Shown here piece after piece: positions 54,622 through 63,127 of a DNA stretch of 64,000 nucleotides; positions within the stretch are counted from its first letter, which is position 1; each line of letters begins with the position of its first letter. The notes under the pieces were generated by a model. It was not told where the DNA came from. It saw nothing but the letters and a program-made list of their open reading frames with translations, and searched no databases. The DNA comes from Jatrophihabitans sp. (GTDB lineage: Bacteria; Actinomycetota; Actinomycetes; Mycobacteriales; Jatrophihabitantaceae), in assembly GCA_036389035.1 (NCBI GenBank), contig DASVQQ010000001.1, positions 1 through 64,000 on the forward strand, in the 5' to 3' direction. Both the position numbers and the translations under genes were made by a program.

Positions 54622-57110
54622 CCGCTGACCGCCAGCTGGCTCTCGCGAGCCCGGATCACCCGCGTGAGGTCGTCGGTGAAGTCAGCGACCCGGCGGCGCA
54701 GCGGCAGCGAGATGTCCGAGCGCTCCATCAGCCCGGTGGCGAACTCGACGGTGTCAGGCGTCGCCGCGTATCTCGGGTACAAGAAGCGGATCAGCTCGGA
54801 GAGCACCAGGTCGCCGCGCAGCTTGGCGGTCTCTGGCATCTCGGCGAAGAACCGCTGCACGTAGGGCTCGGTCAACTCCAGCTGCTCGGGCTGCCAGAAC
54901 CCTTCTGCCAGCGCCCAGATCTGGTAACTGGACAGCGTGGTGTCGCTGGTCATGGCCTGCCAGGCGGCGCTCTTGGCGGCCGGGTCGGGCCGGGCCGCCC
55001 GCGCCTTGGCCACGAACACCTCGCCTGCCGTGCTCGGATCCCTTTCGAAGGCCGCTTGGATCTGCGCCTCGTCCAGCTCGCCCAGCACCGCCAGCCGGTA
55101 CTCGATCCGCCAGCAGGTGTCGGGATCCAGCACGATGCCGTCGGGCACCGCCACCCCGTCGAGGAACCCGCGCAGCTCGGCGACGTCGCTGCTGAAGTCG
55201 ATCAGGTTGCGGAACAGCGACATCTGCCGCTCGTCGCCGGCCTCGGTGCGTGCCAGCCGCTGCCGGATGCTGTCGGCGATCCGGTCCATCCAGTGCGGCC
55301 GCTCGGCGGGCGCGAGGAACCGGTCGGCGACGTCGAAGCGGGCCTGCTCCAGCACTTCGGTGATGATCGACAGCTCGGACTCCACTGCCACCATCTGAGT
55401 GACCAGCTCCAGGTGGTCCGCCGCCGGGAACACCGCGTCCTGCACTGCCAGCAGCAACTGGCACCACACCATCGCGCGGTTCAGCGGTGACAGCGTGGGC
55501 AGCACCCGCGGCAGCGCCGCCAGCGAGCTCTCGTCGAACCTGATCTTGGCGTAGGTCAGATCACCGTCGTTGAGCAGGACGAACTCCGGGGCCGGTTGGC
55601 CGATCAGTGCCAGCAGCTCGGTGCGCTCACCATCGATGTCGACCCTGATCGCGGTGCTACGGCCACCGCCGTACAGGCCCACGTGCAGCGTGTGCGGCCG
55701 CAGCACGGGATGGGAGTCCGGAGCGGTCTGCACGATCGCCGCGGCGGAGATGACGTCGCCGCTCACCTCGATCTCGGGATAGAGCGTGTTGACGTTGGAC
55801 TCCTTGAACCACCGATCGAACCAGCCGGTCATGTCCTCGCCGGTCGCGTCGCTGAGCGCGGCGAGGAAGTCGGCGTAGGTGGCGGTGCCGAAGGCGTGCC
55901 GGTCGAAGTAGGTGCGCAGGCCGGCCCGCAACGCCTCGGTGCCCACCCGGGCAGCGAGTTGGCGGATGGCCGAATGTCCCTTGAAGTAAGAGATCCGGTC
56001 CATCTCCAGCAGCACGGTCTGCACGTCCGGACCGTCGAGGCTGATCGGATGGGTCGAGCCACGCTGGTCGGCGACGTAGGCCTGGCCCTTGCGCCGGGCG
56101 GCGAACGTCGTCGGCGGGCCGGGGAACCGGGTCACCTCGCTGGGGACCCGGTGCGCCATGTAGTCGGCGAAGGCCTGGCCGAGCCAGAGGTCATCCCACC
56201 AGGCGTTGGTCACCAGTGCGGCCATCCACTGCAGCGAGATCCCGTGCGCCAGCACGACAGCCCGGGTCTCGCGTTCACTCGCGGTGCCCGGCGTGCGGAA
56301 CAGGTACAGCTCGCGCAACAGGACGCAGGCCGGATGGTCCAGGGACAGCAGGCTGAACTCCGGCACGAAGACGTGGTCGAGCTTGCCGAACGGGTAGCGC
56401 ACCCCGAACAGCCGCTCGTACTCGTCCAGGCACTGCCCGGTGACCTCGAACATCTCGTCCAGGTCGACGCTGAGGAACTCGGCCAGTGACGCTCGGCAGT
56501 GAAAGCCCAGCCGGATTCCGTCGTGGTCGTGGTAGACCGACTCGTACGGCCCGGCCACCAGGGTGGTGAGGTAGGTGGCTTGCGGCGGGGTGGGGCCCAG
56601 TTCCCAGCGGCCCGGCTCGATCTGGGTCGCCTCGCTGTTGCCCAGCACCTGCCAGTTCCGCGGCACAGTCAGCGTGAACGTGTACGGGGCCTTGAGGTCG
56701 GGTTGATCGAAGCAGGCGAACACCCGGGGCGCGTTGTCGATGTAGACGAAGGCGTAGAGGTAGACCTGGTCATCGGCCGGGTCGACGTAGCGGTGCAGAC
56801 CTTCGCATTCCTTGGAGTACCGCATGTCGGCGACCACCACGAGGCGGTTCTCGGCGGCCAGCCCGCTGAGCGGCAGCCGGCCCTCCCGCAGGGCCGTGAC
56901 GTCGACCGGGGTGTCATTGAGCAGCACCGAGTGCAGTGTCTCGGGCTGGACGTCGAGGAAGGCGCTCGAGCCGGGCCGGGCGTCAAAGGAGATGGTGGTG
57001 CTCGATCGGAACGTGTCGGCTCCGGTGGTGAGGTCCAGGTCGATGAGGTAGGAGCCGACCGTCAGGACGGCGCCGCGTTCGGCAGCCTCGGTGCGGGTCA
57101 GGCTGGGCAT
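54618..57110 (-). CDS. Catalytically degenerate M1 aminopeptidase homologue (pseudo-PepN)
   Basis: The 830-residue protein has full M1/aminopeptidase N length and architecture, but the active site is gone. The zinc motif HELAH is HGISL (H289, G290, L293), so the catalytic Glu and second His are lost. The third ligand in NEGFA is Q312 in GQAFA. The exopeptidase GAMEN motif is LSLDH (255-259). Flanking framework residues (FGKLDHVFVPEF, LVTNAWWDDLWL, SYFKGHSAIRQLA) are well kept, so the loss looks selected, not random decay. GGAG precedes the ATG. It lies 130 bp from the end of the 170-residue gene, in line with the biosynthetic cluster. Confidence 0.88.
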   Translation of the reverse strand: MPSLTRTEAAERGAVLTVGSYLIDLDLTTGADTFRSSTTISFDARPGSSAFLDVQPETLHSVLLNDTPVDVTALREGRLPLSGLAAENRLVVVADMRYSKECEGLHRYVDPADDQVYLYAFVYIDNAPRVFACFDQPDLKAPYTFTLTVPRNWQVLGNSEATQIEPGRWELGPTPPQATYLTTLVAGPYESVYHDHDGIRLGFHCRASLAEFLSVDLDEMFEVTGQCLDEYERLFGVRYPFGKLDHVFVPEFSLLSLDHPACVLLRELYLFRTPGTASERETRAVVLAHGISLQWMAALVTNAWWDDLWLGQAFADYMAHRVPSEVTRFPGPPTTFAARRKGQAYVADQRGSTHPISLDGPDVQTVLLEMDRISYFKGHSAIRQLAARVGTEALRAGLRTYFDRHAFGTATYADFLAALSDATGEDMTGWFDRWFKESNVNTLYPEIEVSGDVISAAAIVQTAPDSHPVLRPHTLHVGLYGGGRSTAIRVDIDGERTELLALIGQPAPEFVLLNDGDLTYAKIRFDESSLAALPRVLPTLSPLNRAMVWCQLLLAVQDAVFPAADHLELVTQMVAVESELSIITEVLEQARFDVADRFLAPAERPHWMDRIADSIRQRLARTEAGDERQMSLFRNLIDFSSDVAELRGFLDGVAVPDGIVLDPDTCWRIEYRLAVLGELDEAQIQAAFERDPSTAGEVFVAKARAARPDPAAKSAAWQAMTSDTTLSSYQIWALAEGFWQPEQLELTEPYVQRFFAEMPETAKLRGDLVLSELIRFLYPRYAATPDTVEFATGLMERSDISLPLRRRVADFTDDLTRVIRARESQLAVSG

Positions 57111-57239
57111 GACGTGATCTCCATGGCTTGATCTCCTCGATATCGCGGTTGGTGAAGCTTCGTCACCGGCTGGCCGGCCCCATCACACCGGCCCGGCGGT
57201 GCCGGGTGTCCGCCCGCGCAGGACACCCGGTTCACCGCC

Positions 57240-57752
57240 TCACACCAATCCGGTGAACCGGCTTTGCAGGTAGGCCGCCTTGGCCTCTTCGTCGCGGGCT
57301 GAATTCAGGTAGTCGGTCCAGGCCTGTCGTTCGTGCACCACCGCGCCCAGTTCCCAGACGCAGATCACCTCGAGATGGGTTCCCTGAGGCACCAGGCTGA
57401 ACCCACCGCCGGTCTTGACGTCCTGGGCGTAGAGCGTCTCCCACATCTCGTTCTGATTGCGCCAGGTGAGCACGATCAGGAAGTAGAAGGACTCGCCGCA
57501 GAGGTGAAAGATGACGAAACCCAGATCGCCATCGAGCTTCAAATTGCCGGAGTCGCTTTCGCTCCGCAGGAACTCGCGCGCCTCCGCGCGGACCTCGGCG
57601 GGAATCACCGCGTCCTCCGCGCGAACGTCGTACCACTTGAGGTAGCCGTCGGGCAGTACGACGTCCTCGCCTGGAACGGCAAGCTTGGCGATGTGCTTGT
57701 AGTCGCTCGGGATGTTTCCGAACCTGGACAGGTCGGGCAGTTGTGTAGTCAT
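57240..57752 (-). CDS. Unknown protein of the amidinohydrolase/ATP-grasp cluster
   Basis: The 170-residue soluble protein has helical ends and a central beta core: LGFVIFHLCGESFYFLIVLTWRNQ, then GGGFSLVPQGTHLEVICVWELG and a C-terminal helix (RDEEAKAAYLQSRFTGLV). Conserved-looking Trp, His and Cys residues lie in the core. I cannot name a family. The ATG at 57752 has no clear ribosome site; upstream residues continue open but are Arg/Pro-rich. Its position between NIPSNAP and the pseudo-aminopeptidase suggests the same pathway. Confidence 0.65.
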   Translation of the reverse strand: MTTQLPDLSRFGNIPSDYKHIAKLAVPGEDVVLPDGYLKWYDVRAEDAVIPAEVRAEAREFLRSESDSGNLKLDGDLGFVIFHLCGESFYFLIVLTWRNQNEMWETLYAQDVKTGGGFSLVPQGTHLEVICVWELGAVVHERQAWTDYLNSARDEEAKAAYLQSRFTGLV

Positions 57753-57790
57753 CGGAGGATGGTATTCCAGGCCCGTTCGGCGACCGCGCG

Positions 57791-58141
57791 TTATACGGGT
57801 TCGCCGACCAGCGATGGGGCCAGCGCATGGGTCGCCGGGATCACCGCCGTCCGGTAGTCGGCGATCATCGCCGTCACGGGGGCGTCGTAGTTCTCCTCCC
57901 ACTCGGTGGTGGCATAGATGGCCTGGGACTTCTCGACCCGATCCTCTTCCGAGCGGAACGCGCGGAGCAGGAAGTATCCGTCCTCGTCGTTGAGCATCGG
58001 CCCGAAGTCCAGGACGTTGATGCCGTAGCGCCGCATCATCGGGATGGTTCCGTCCCGGCTGATCCGGTCGAATTCCGACCGGGTGCCCGGCTGCAGCTTG
58101 AACAGTCGCATTTCCAGCAACCAGCTCTCGGCTTCGGTCAC
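57791..58141 (-). CDS. NIPSNAP-family protein
   Basis: The 116-residue ferredoxin-like protein begins WLLEMRLFKLQPGTRSEFDR and contains YGINVLDFGPMLNDEDGYFLLRAFRSEEDR, the typical NIPSNAP pattern, with a final helix AMIADYRTAVIP. NIPSNAP domains are small dimeric alpha-beta barrels; some act in secondary-metabolite pathways, others in unknown roles. The GTG at 58141 follows GAGGAGG. The gene is between MFS and the 170-residue unknown protein and reads in the same direction, so it is probably co-expressed. An ABM-like chemistry is possible. Confidence 0.85.
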   Translation of the reverse strand: MTEAESWLLEMRLFKLQPGTRSEFDRISRDGTIPMMRRYGINVLDFGPMLNDEDGYFLLRAFRSEEDRVEKSQAIYATTEWEENYDAPVTAMIADYRTAVIPATHALAPSLVGEPV

Positions 58142-58253
58142 GTGGAGCCTCCTCGGGTGGTGATGAGCACGGCAGGAGCGCCGCGCGGATTGTCTGCCGG
58201 TTGACGCGAGCCGACCGCTCTCGGGTCCGGCGTCACCGGTCGGTTTTCGGCAT

Positions 58254-59576
58254 TCAGCTCTGGGAGTCCTTGACGAGGTTGGTGCTGGGCACGTCGGCCA
58301 CCGGCGGCACGTGGGGGCTGTCCTCGGCCTCGACATCGGCCTCGACCTCGGGCGCGCCCTTGGACGGGGTGTGCACGGCGTAGACCCCGAGCACCGTCGC
58401 CACCACCGACACGATCCCCAGCAGCAGCCACACCTGGCGGCCGAAGGCGGTGAACAGCACGCCACCCATCACCGGGCCGATCGCCGATCCCAGGCCGAAC
58501 ATGAACTGGAAGCTGCCGATGTAGCGGCCCTTCAGGTGCGCCGGGCCGGCCATCGCCGGGAAGGCGAACACCGCCGGCGCGCCGATCACCTCACCCAGCG
58601 TCCAGATCAACGTCCCCAGGATGATCACCGCCGGTCCCAGCGGCAGCCCGTAGCTGATGACGCCCAGCCCGACCAGCCCGAAGGCCAACCCCACCAGGAT
58701 CTTGAACGGCCAGTGCTGGGAGATCTTGGTCAGCGGCAGTTCGAAGGCGATCACGACCAGGCCGTTGAGCGCCACCGCGGCGGTGTACCAGAAGATCGGC
58801 ACCCCTTCGGCCTTGACGTCCAGCGGAAGGGTTGACAGGTACTGCACGTAGATCGCGGCGTTGAGGAACGTGGCGATCAGGAACAGGGTGTAACGGCGGT
58901 CGCGCAGCACCGACAGGTAGCTGCCGACCGGGGCCGCCTTCACCCCGGCGCCGGGTTCGGCGCTGGTTCGCTCGCGGCGCGGCAGCGTCACCATCGCCAG
59001 GGCGCCGTAGGCCACCGCCACCAGCGCCTCACCCCAGAACAGCAGGGTGTAGTGCTCGTTGTCGAGGTGGTAGAGGGCGAATCCGAGCAGCGGCGCCGCG
59101 GTGCTGCCGAGGTTCAACCCGAAGCGGTACATCGCGAAGATCATGACCTGGCGGCTCTCGGGGGTCAGCTCCGAGAGCAGGGTGGCCGAGGCGGGCTTGA
59201 AGATCTGGCTGACCAGCCCCACCACGGTCACCGCTACCAGCAGCATGCCGTAGTTGGGCACGTACAGCAGGGACGCGACCAGCACGGCGGAGCTGAACAT
59301 GCTGATCACGGTGGCGTTGCGGGCGCCGAGCCGGTCGGCGAGCATCCCGCCGATCAGCAGCCCGAGCACCCCGCCGGCGCCGTAGGCGCCGAGGGCGAAG
59401 GTGGCCTCTGCCACCGAATGCCCTTCCGAGACCATGAACAGGACCAGGAAGATGTTGAGGAACGCGCCGAGCCGGTTGACGAATACCCCGCCGAAGATCG
59501 CCTTGACCGCGGTCGGGGATTCGTTGAAGGTCCGCCAGACGCCGGCGCTTTCCGCCCGTGCTGCCTTAGTCGACAT
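58254..59576 (-). CDS. MFS transporter, probable exporter
   Basis: The 440-residue protein has 12 hydrophobic segments in two halves and the MFS loop motif GMLADRLGARNATVIS after helix 2. The central loop holds TLPRRERTSAEPG and the acidic tail (PEVEADVEAEDSPH) is cytosolic. Members of this branch are drug or metabolite exporters. It lies 6 bp after the ATP-grasp ligase stop on the same strand, so it is probably in the operon and may export the product or confer self-resistance. Confidence 0.9.
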   Translation of the reverse strand: MSTKAARAESAGVWRTFNESPTAVKAIFGGVFVNRLGAFLNIFLVLFMVSEGHSVAEATFALGAYGAGGVLGLLIGGMLADRLGARNATVISMFSSAVLVASLLYVPNYGMLLVAVTVVGLVSQIFKPASATLLSELTPESRQVMIFAMYRFGLNLGSTAAPLLGFALYHLDNEHYTLLFWGEALVAVAYGALAMVTLPRRERTSAEPGAGVKAAPVGSYLSVLRDRRYTLFLIATFLNAAIYVQYLSTLPLDVKAEGVPIFWYTAAVALNGLVVIAFELPLTKISQHWPFKILVGLAFGLVGLGVISYGLPLGPAVIILGTLIWTLGEVIGAPAVFAFPAMAGPAHLKGRYIGSFQFMFGLGSAIGPVMGGVLFTAFGRQVWLLLGIVSVVATVLGVYAVHTPSKGAPEVEADVEAEDSPHVPPVADVPSTNLVKDSQS

Positions 59577-59582
59577 TCCTGC

Positions 59583-60872
59583 TCACACTTCTTCTAGGGA
59601 GGGGTCCGGCACGGTGCTTGCCTGCACCGTGCCGCTGATGACGAGCGCGGCCTCGGCAGCGTCCAGTGCCGTGGCGCAGAGGGCGGCGGACTCCCCGACC
59701 GCGATGGCGAGGGCGATCCTGCCCCAGGCCGTTCCCTTCGGAGGCGGCGAGACAACCGCGCCGGGTTGGGCCACCGCGACCACCTCGTACACCTCATCGG
59801 GCAGCGACGCCGTCTCGAAGCTGACCGAGGAGATCTCGGTGTTCTCCTCCGCGACATAGAAGAACCGGATCGCCGCGGCCCTGTCCTGGGTGGCCGTCAG
59901 CTCCGGCGGCAGCCCGCAGGCCACCCGCGCGGCCGCCAGCCCCGGGTCGATGCCGGTCGCCAGCAGCCCGAGGTAGGGAATCAGGTCCCCGCCGAGCCGG
60001 CCGTTGACCTCGATGACCTGCGGTCCGCTGCTGGTCAGCATGAACTCGGTGTGCGTCCAGCCGTCGGAGAAGCCCAGCGCCGTATGGGTGTGTTGGAGAG
60101 CTGCCAGCAGAGCCGGATTGGTGAGCAACGGATCCGAGGCGCTGACGTAATGCCCGACCTCTTCGGCGTAGGGCGGGTAGCCCAATACCTTGCGGCCGAT
60201 GAACAGCGGGGTGACCCGGCCGTCGCGCACCACCGCGTCGATGCTGATCTCCTCGCCGATCACGCACTCCTCGACCAGGACCGCTCGTTCAGGCAGTTCC
60301 ACCGGCTCGGGGGCGCGGGTGTCGCGGGTGAAGCCGAACATCCGCCGCAGGTCCTGGGCGTTCTCGACCCGGACGACGCCGAGGCTGGCCCCCAGGCCGC
60401 GTGGCTTGAGGATCGCCGGATAGCCGACCCGCGCCGCCGCGGCCAGCGCCTCGCTGAGGTCCTTCACGGGCACCGATCGCGGTTGGCTGACCCCCGCCGC
60501 ATCCAGCGCGATCCGGGTCTGGCCCTTGTCCCGCAGCCGGGCGATCACCTCGGGGTCGCCGTTGCGCAGCCCCAGCGCCTGGGCCACCTGAGCGGTGGCA
60601 TGGATGCGCGCCTCGTCCCAGCAGAGCACCCCGTCGATCGGCTCCTGCTCGTTCAGCAGGCGGGCAGCCGCCGCCATCGCCGGGCCGTCGGCGGTGCTGG
60701 GCAGCACCGACCAGCCGGTGAGGAACTCCTTCTCCCAGCTCGGCTCGGCAGTGTGGAACAGGTGAATCCGGAACTCGGAGCCGATCGAGCGGAGCAGGTA
60801 CTGCCGGTAGGGCCGTATTCCGGTCGAGATCAGCAGCAGCAGTGGGCGCCGCCGCGGTGGGAGATCGGTCAT
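59583..60872 (-). CDS. ATP-grasp carboxylate-amine ligase
   Basis: The 429-residue protein has the ATP-grasp fold: LRDKGQTRIALDAAGV (pre-domain), LKPRGLGASLGVVRV, VLVEECVIGEEISIDAVVRDG, then the metal-binding VIEVNGRLGGDLIPYLGL with Glu and Asn ligands. This matches ligases that join a carboxylate to an amine via an acyl-phosphate, including dipeptide and BtrJ-like natural-product enzymes. AGGAGG precedes the ATG. In the cluster it probably links an amino acid to a second building block; substrates are not readable. Confidence 0.9.
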   Translation of the reverse strand: MTDLPPRRRPLLLLISTGIRPYRQYLLRSIGSEFRIHLFHTAEPSWEKEFLTGWSVLPSTADGPAMAAAARLLNEQEPIDGVLCWDEARIHATAQVAQALGLRNGDPEVIARLRDKGQTRIALDAAGVSQPRSVPVKDLSEALAAAARVGYPAILKPRGLGASLGVVRVENAQDLRRMFGFTRDTRAPEPVELPERAVLVEECVIGEEISIDAVVRDGRVTPLFIGRKVLGYPPYAEEVGHYVSASDPLLTNPALLAALQHTHTALGFSDGWTHTEFMLTSSGPQVIEVNGRLGGDLIPYLGLLATGIDPGLAAARVACGLPPELTATQDRAAAIRFFYVAEENTEISSVSFETASLPDEVYEVVAVAQPGAVVSPPPKGTAWGRIALAIAVGESAALCATALDAAEAALVISGTVQASTVPDPSLEEV

Positions 60873-60944
60873 CGTCGTTTCCTCCTAGCAGGCCGGGCCG
60901 AGCCGAGGACGGGTGAGCGGTGCGAGCGCCGGCGGCGTGCCATC

Positions 60945-62741
60945 TCAGGCCTCGTCCTCGACGTAGTACCAGTTCTCGGGGGCGATGTTCGCGAACGGGT
61001 TGATCGGTTCGGCGCCACGCAGGTTGTGGGCTACCTCCAGCAGCCGGATCGGGAAGTTCGGCGTGAAGATCACCGGCACCTGCTCGGCGATGTAGTCCTG
61101 GTACTCGTACAGCACATCGAGGTCATCACTGGTGACGGTCCGCTGGATCAGCTCATCGGCGCGAGGGTCGGTGTAGTGGCCGAAGTTGCCGCCGGCGTCG
61201 GTCTTGAACACGATCTCTCCGGTCGGGTGGTGATACACCCAGCCGCCGTTCCAGCAGCACATCTCCCACAGGCACGGGGTGTCCTCGCTCGGCACGCACG
61301 GGGCGTCCTCGGCCACCAGGATCGAGCCGTAGACCTCCTGCAGCCGAAGCTCGATGCCGGCTTCGGCGGCGGCCCGCTTGAACCGTGTCATCAGCTCGGT
61401 GAGCGCCGGGCGGCCCTCGACGTAACGCAGCAGGATGCTCAGCTTGGTTCCGGCCGGGATCCCCTCGCCGGCCTGGCCGGGGCCGGTACCGGGATTGACG
61501 CAGACCGCCGGTGTGCGGCTGGTGTCCCAGCCGTTGTCCTCCAGCAGTCGCTTGGCCCGCGCGACGTCGAAGGGCAGCGGCCACGCGACGCCGCGCTGGC
61601 CGGGCGAAACCAGGTCGGTCGCCGGGATCATCGGCACCGGCCCGTTCTGCCGGTAGGCATAGCCCTGGTAGATCTCGCTGACCGCGGTGTCCTGGTCCAG
61701 GCTGCTCTGCAGCGCCTGGCGGAGGTAGGTCTGGGCCATGAGCTTGCCCGCGACCGTCGGGTTGTTGAAGTTCAGGCTGATGTAGCGGATGCAGTACACC
61801 ACCTGCGGCACCAGCTTGTGGCTCTGGGCCAGCGGGTTGTCCCCGCCCCGGGTGGGGTCATCGGTGGAGCCGTCGGCGAAGCTCAACGGCAGGTAACCCA
61901 CCTGCACGCGGCCGGACTTCAGCATCTCGAACTGCTCCTCGTCGGAGAAGGTCGGCAGCTGGCGGAACTCGTCCAGGTGGGGCTTGTTCGGACCTGAGTA
62001 GTGCTCGTTGGGCACGAACGTGACGATGCCTTCCTGGGTGTAGCTCTTCAGCCGCCACGGACCGCTGACGGTGCTCCAGATCGGGCTTTCGGCCCACTGG
62101 GTGCGGTGCGCGTTGTCCTCCTCGACGGCGTTGCCCTGCTGTTGCATCAGGTACTCGTAGACGGCCTCGACGTCAGCGAGGTCGCCGCTGGCGTTGGCCG
62201 GTCCGGCAGCCGTCCGGTCCCAGGACTTGGGCAGCGGCGTGATGGTGCTGAACTGGTTCATCAGCATCCAGCGCTTGGAGTAGGCCTTGTCGAAGGTGAA
62301 ATAGACCTTGTCCTCGGCGACCTTGCCGTAGTCGACGCAGTTGTCGGGGAAGTAGCCCGGCACGTACTCGCCGTACCGGGCGCCCTTGACCTTCATCAGG
62401 TTGACCCAGAACAGCACGTTGTCAGCGCACAGGGTCTCACCGTTGGACCACTTCCACGGCTTGACGGTGATGGTCGCAGTCAGGCCGTCCTCGCTCCACT
62501 GCGGTTCCTCGCCGATGCTGAGGTCATAGTCGACCTCGGGTTTGCCGGTGTTGCCGAAGTAGTACAGCGTGCGGTACATCAGCGCCTGGAACTCGATGAC
62601 GTTGCGGGTGCCCATCCGCTCCGGCGGGGTGAACGGAAAGATGACCGCCGGCGGAAATCCCGGGGCGCATGCCCAGGTGACGACGCCGCCCTTCTTCGGT
62701 CGGCCCTCGGCCTTGGCCAGGTCGGTCAACTGCGCGGTCAT
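60945..62741 (-). CDS. Oligopeptide-binding-like protein (SBP family 5) lacking a signal peptide
   Basis: The 598-residue protein matches solute-binding family 5 (OppA/DppA fold): ALMYRTLYYFGNTG, EEPQWSEDGLTATITVKPWKWSNGE, VYFTFDKAYSKRW, DEFRQLPTFSDEEQFEMLKSGRV and RQALQSSLDQDTAVSEIYQGYA. Its N-terminus (TAQLTDLAKAEGRPKKGG) has no signal or lipobox, and no permease genes are nearby, so it is probably cytosolic. GGAGGAAGT precedes the ATG, which overlaps the small barrel gene by 4 bp. It may carry or protect a peptide-like intermediate. This is unusual for the family. Confidence 0.85.
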   Translation of the reverse strand: MTAQLTDLAKAEGRPKKGGVVTWACAPGFPPAVIFPFTPPERMGTRNVIEFQALMYRTLYYFGNTGKPEVDYDLSIGEEPQWSEDGLTATITVKPWKWSNGETLCADNVLFWVNLMKVKGARYGEYVPGYFPDNCVDYGKVAEDKVYFTFDKAYSKRWMLMNQFSTITPLPKSWDRTAAGPANASGDLADVEAVYEYLMQQQGNAVEEDNAHRTQWAESPIWSTVSGPWRLKSYTQEGIVTFVPNEHYSGPNKPHLDEFRQLPTFSDEEQFEMLKSGRVQVGYLPLSFADGSTDDPTRGGDNPLAQSHKLVPQVVYCIRYISLNFNNPTVAGKLMAQTYLRQALQSSLDQDTAVSEIYQGYAYRQNGPVPMIPATDLVSPGQRGVAWPLPFDVARAKRLLEDNGWDTSRTPAVCVNPGTGPGQAGEGIPAGTKLSILLRYVEGRPALTELMTRFKRAAAEAGIELRLQEVYGSILVAEDAPCVPSEDTPCLWEMCCWNGGWVYHHPTGEIVFKTDAGGNFGHYTDPRADELIQRTVTSDDLDVLYEYQDYIAEQVPVIFTPNFPIRLLEVAHNLRGAEPINPFANIAPENWYYVEDEA

Positions 62742-63127
62742 ACTTCCTCCCGGTTTCTCGAATGCTCTTGCTGTGCGCCGTTGGCCGGGATCTCCTCGAT
62801 CGAGGACACCCCGTGGCTGGCGCCGGCGCCGTAGCGCTCCCACTCCTCGCGCAACCGGATCCGGCCGTCGGCGAGCAGCGTCGGAGTGCTGTGACAGCGC
62901 CCGGACACGATCTCGCCGCCCTCGAAGACCATGCTGTAGGCGAAATCGAGCGTGCCGTCGGGCGCGCAGTTGCCGGCCAGCGCTCCGCGCCGTACCCGGC
63001 CGCCGGAGAACTCGCCCCACAGCAGGTCACCGTCCTGGCGGTACACCGCGACCCGGCTGCCCTCACCGGGCACCCCGTCGGACGGCGAGAACCGCCGCCC
63101 GTCGTAATTGAGCGTCAACGTGCTCAC
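62738..63127 (-). CDS. Small beta-barrel protein of the family often labelled n-acetylglutamate synthase (MoaF-like)
   Basis: The 129-residue protein has LNYDGRRFSPSDG, YRQDGDLLWGEFSGGRVRRGALAG, DGTLDFAYSMVFEGGEIVSGRCHSTP and LADGRIRLREEWERYG. These four blocks are characteristic of a family of lipocalin/MoaF-like barrels, frequently mislabelled as acetylglutamate synthases. The GTG at 63127 overlaps the amidinohydrolase stop by 4 bp and its own stop overlaps the next gene. It probably binds a small ligand in this pathway; true activity is unknown. Confidence 0.8.
   Translation of the reverse strand: MSTLTLNYDGRRFSPSDGVPGEGSRVAVYRQDGDLLWGEFSGGRVRRGALAGNCAPDGTLDFAYSMVFEGGEIVSGRCHSTPTLLADGRIRLREEWERYGAGASHGVSSIEEIPANGAQQEHSRNREEV

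Noticed and set aside
59766..61997. 743-codon open frame on the plus strand
   Set aside because: Antisense to the ATP-grasp and SBP-5 genes, with no motif of its own.
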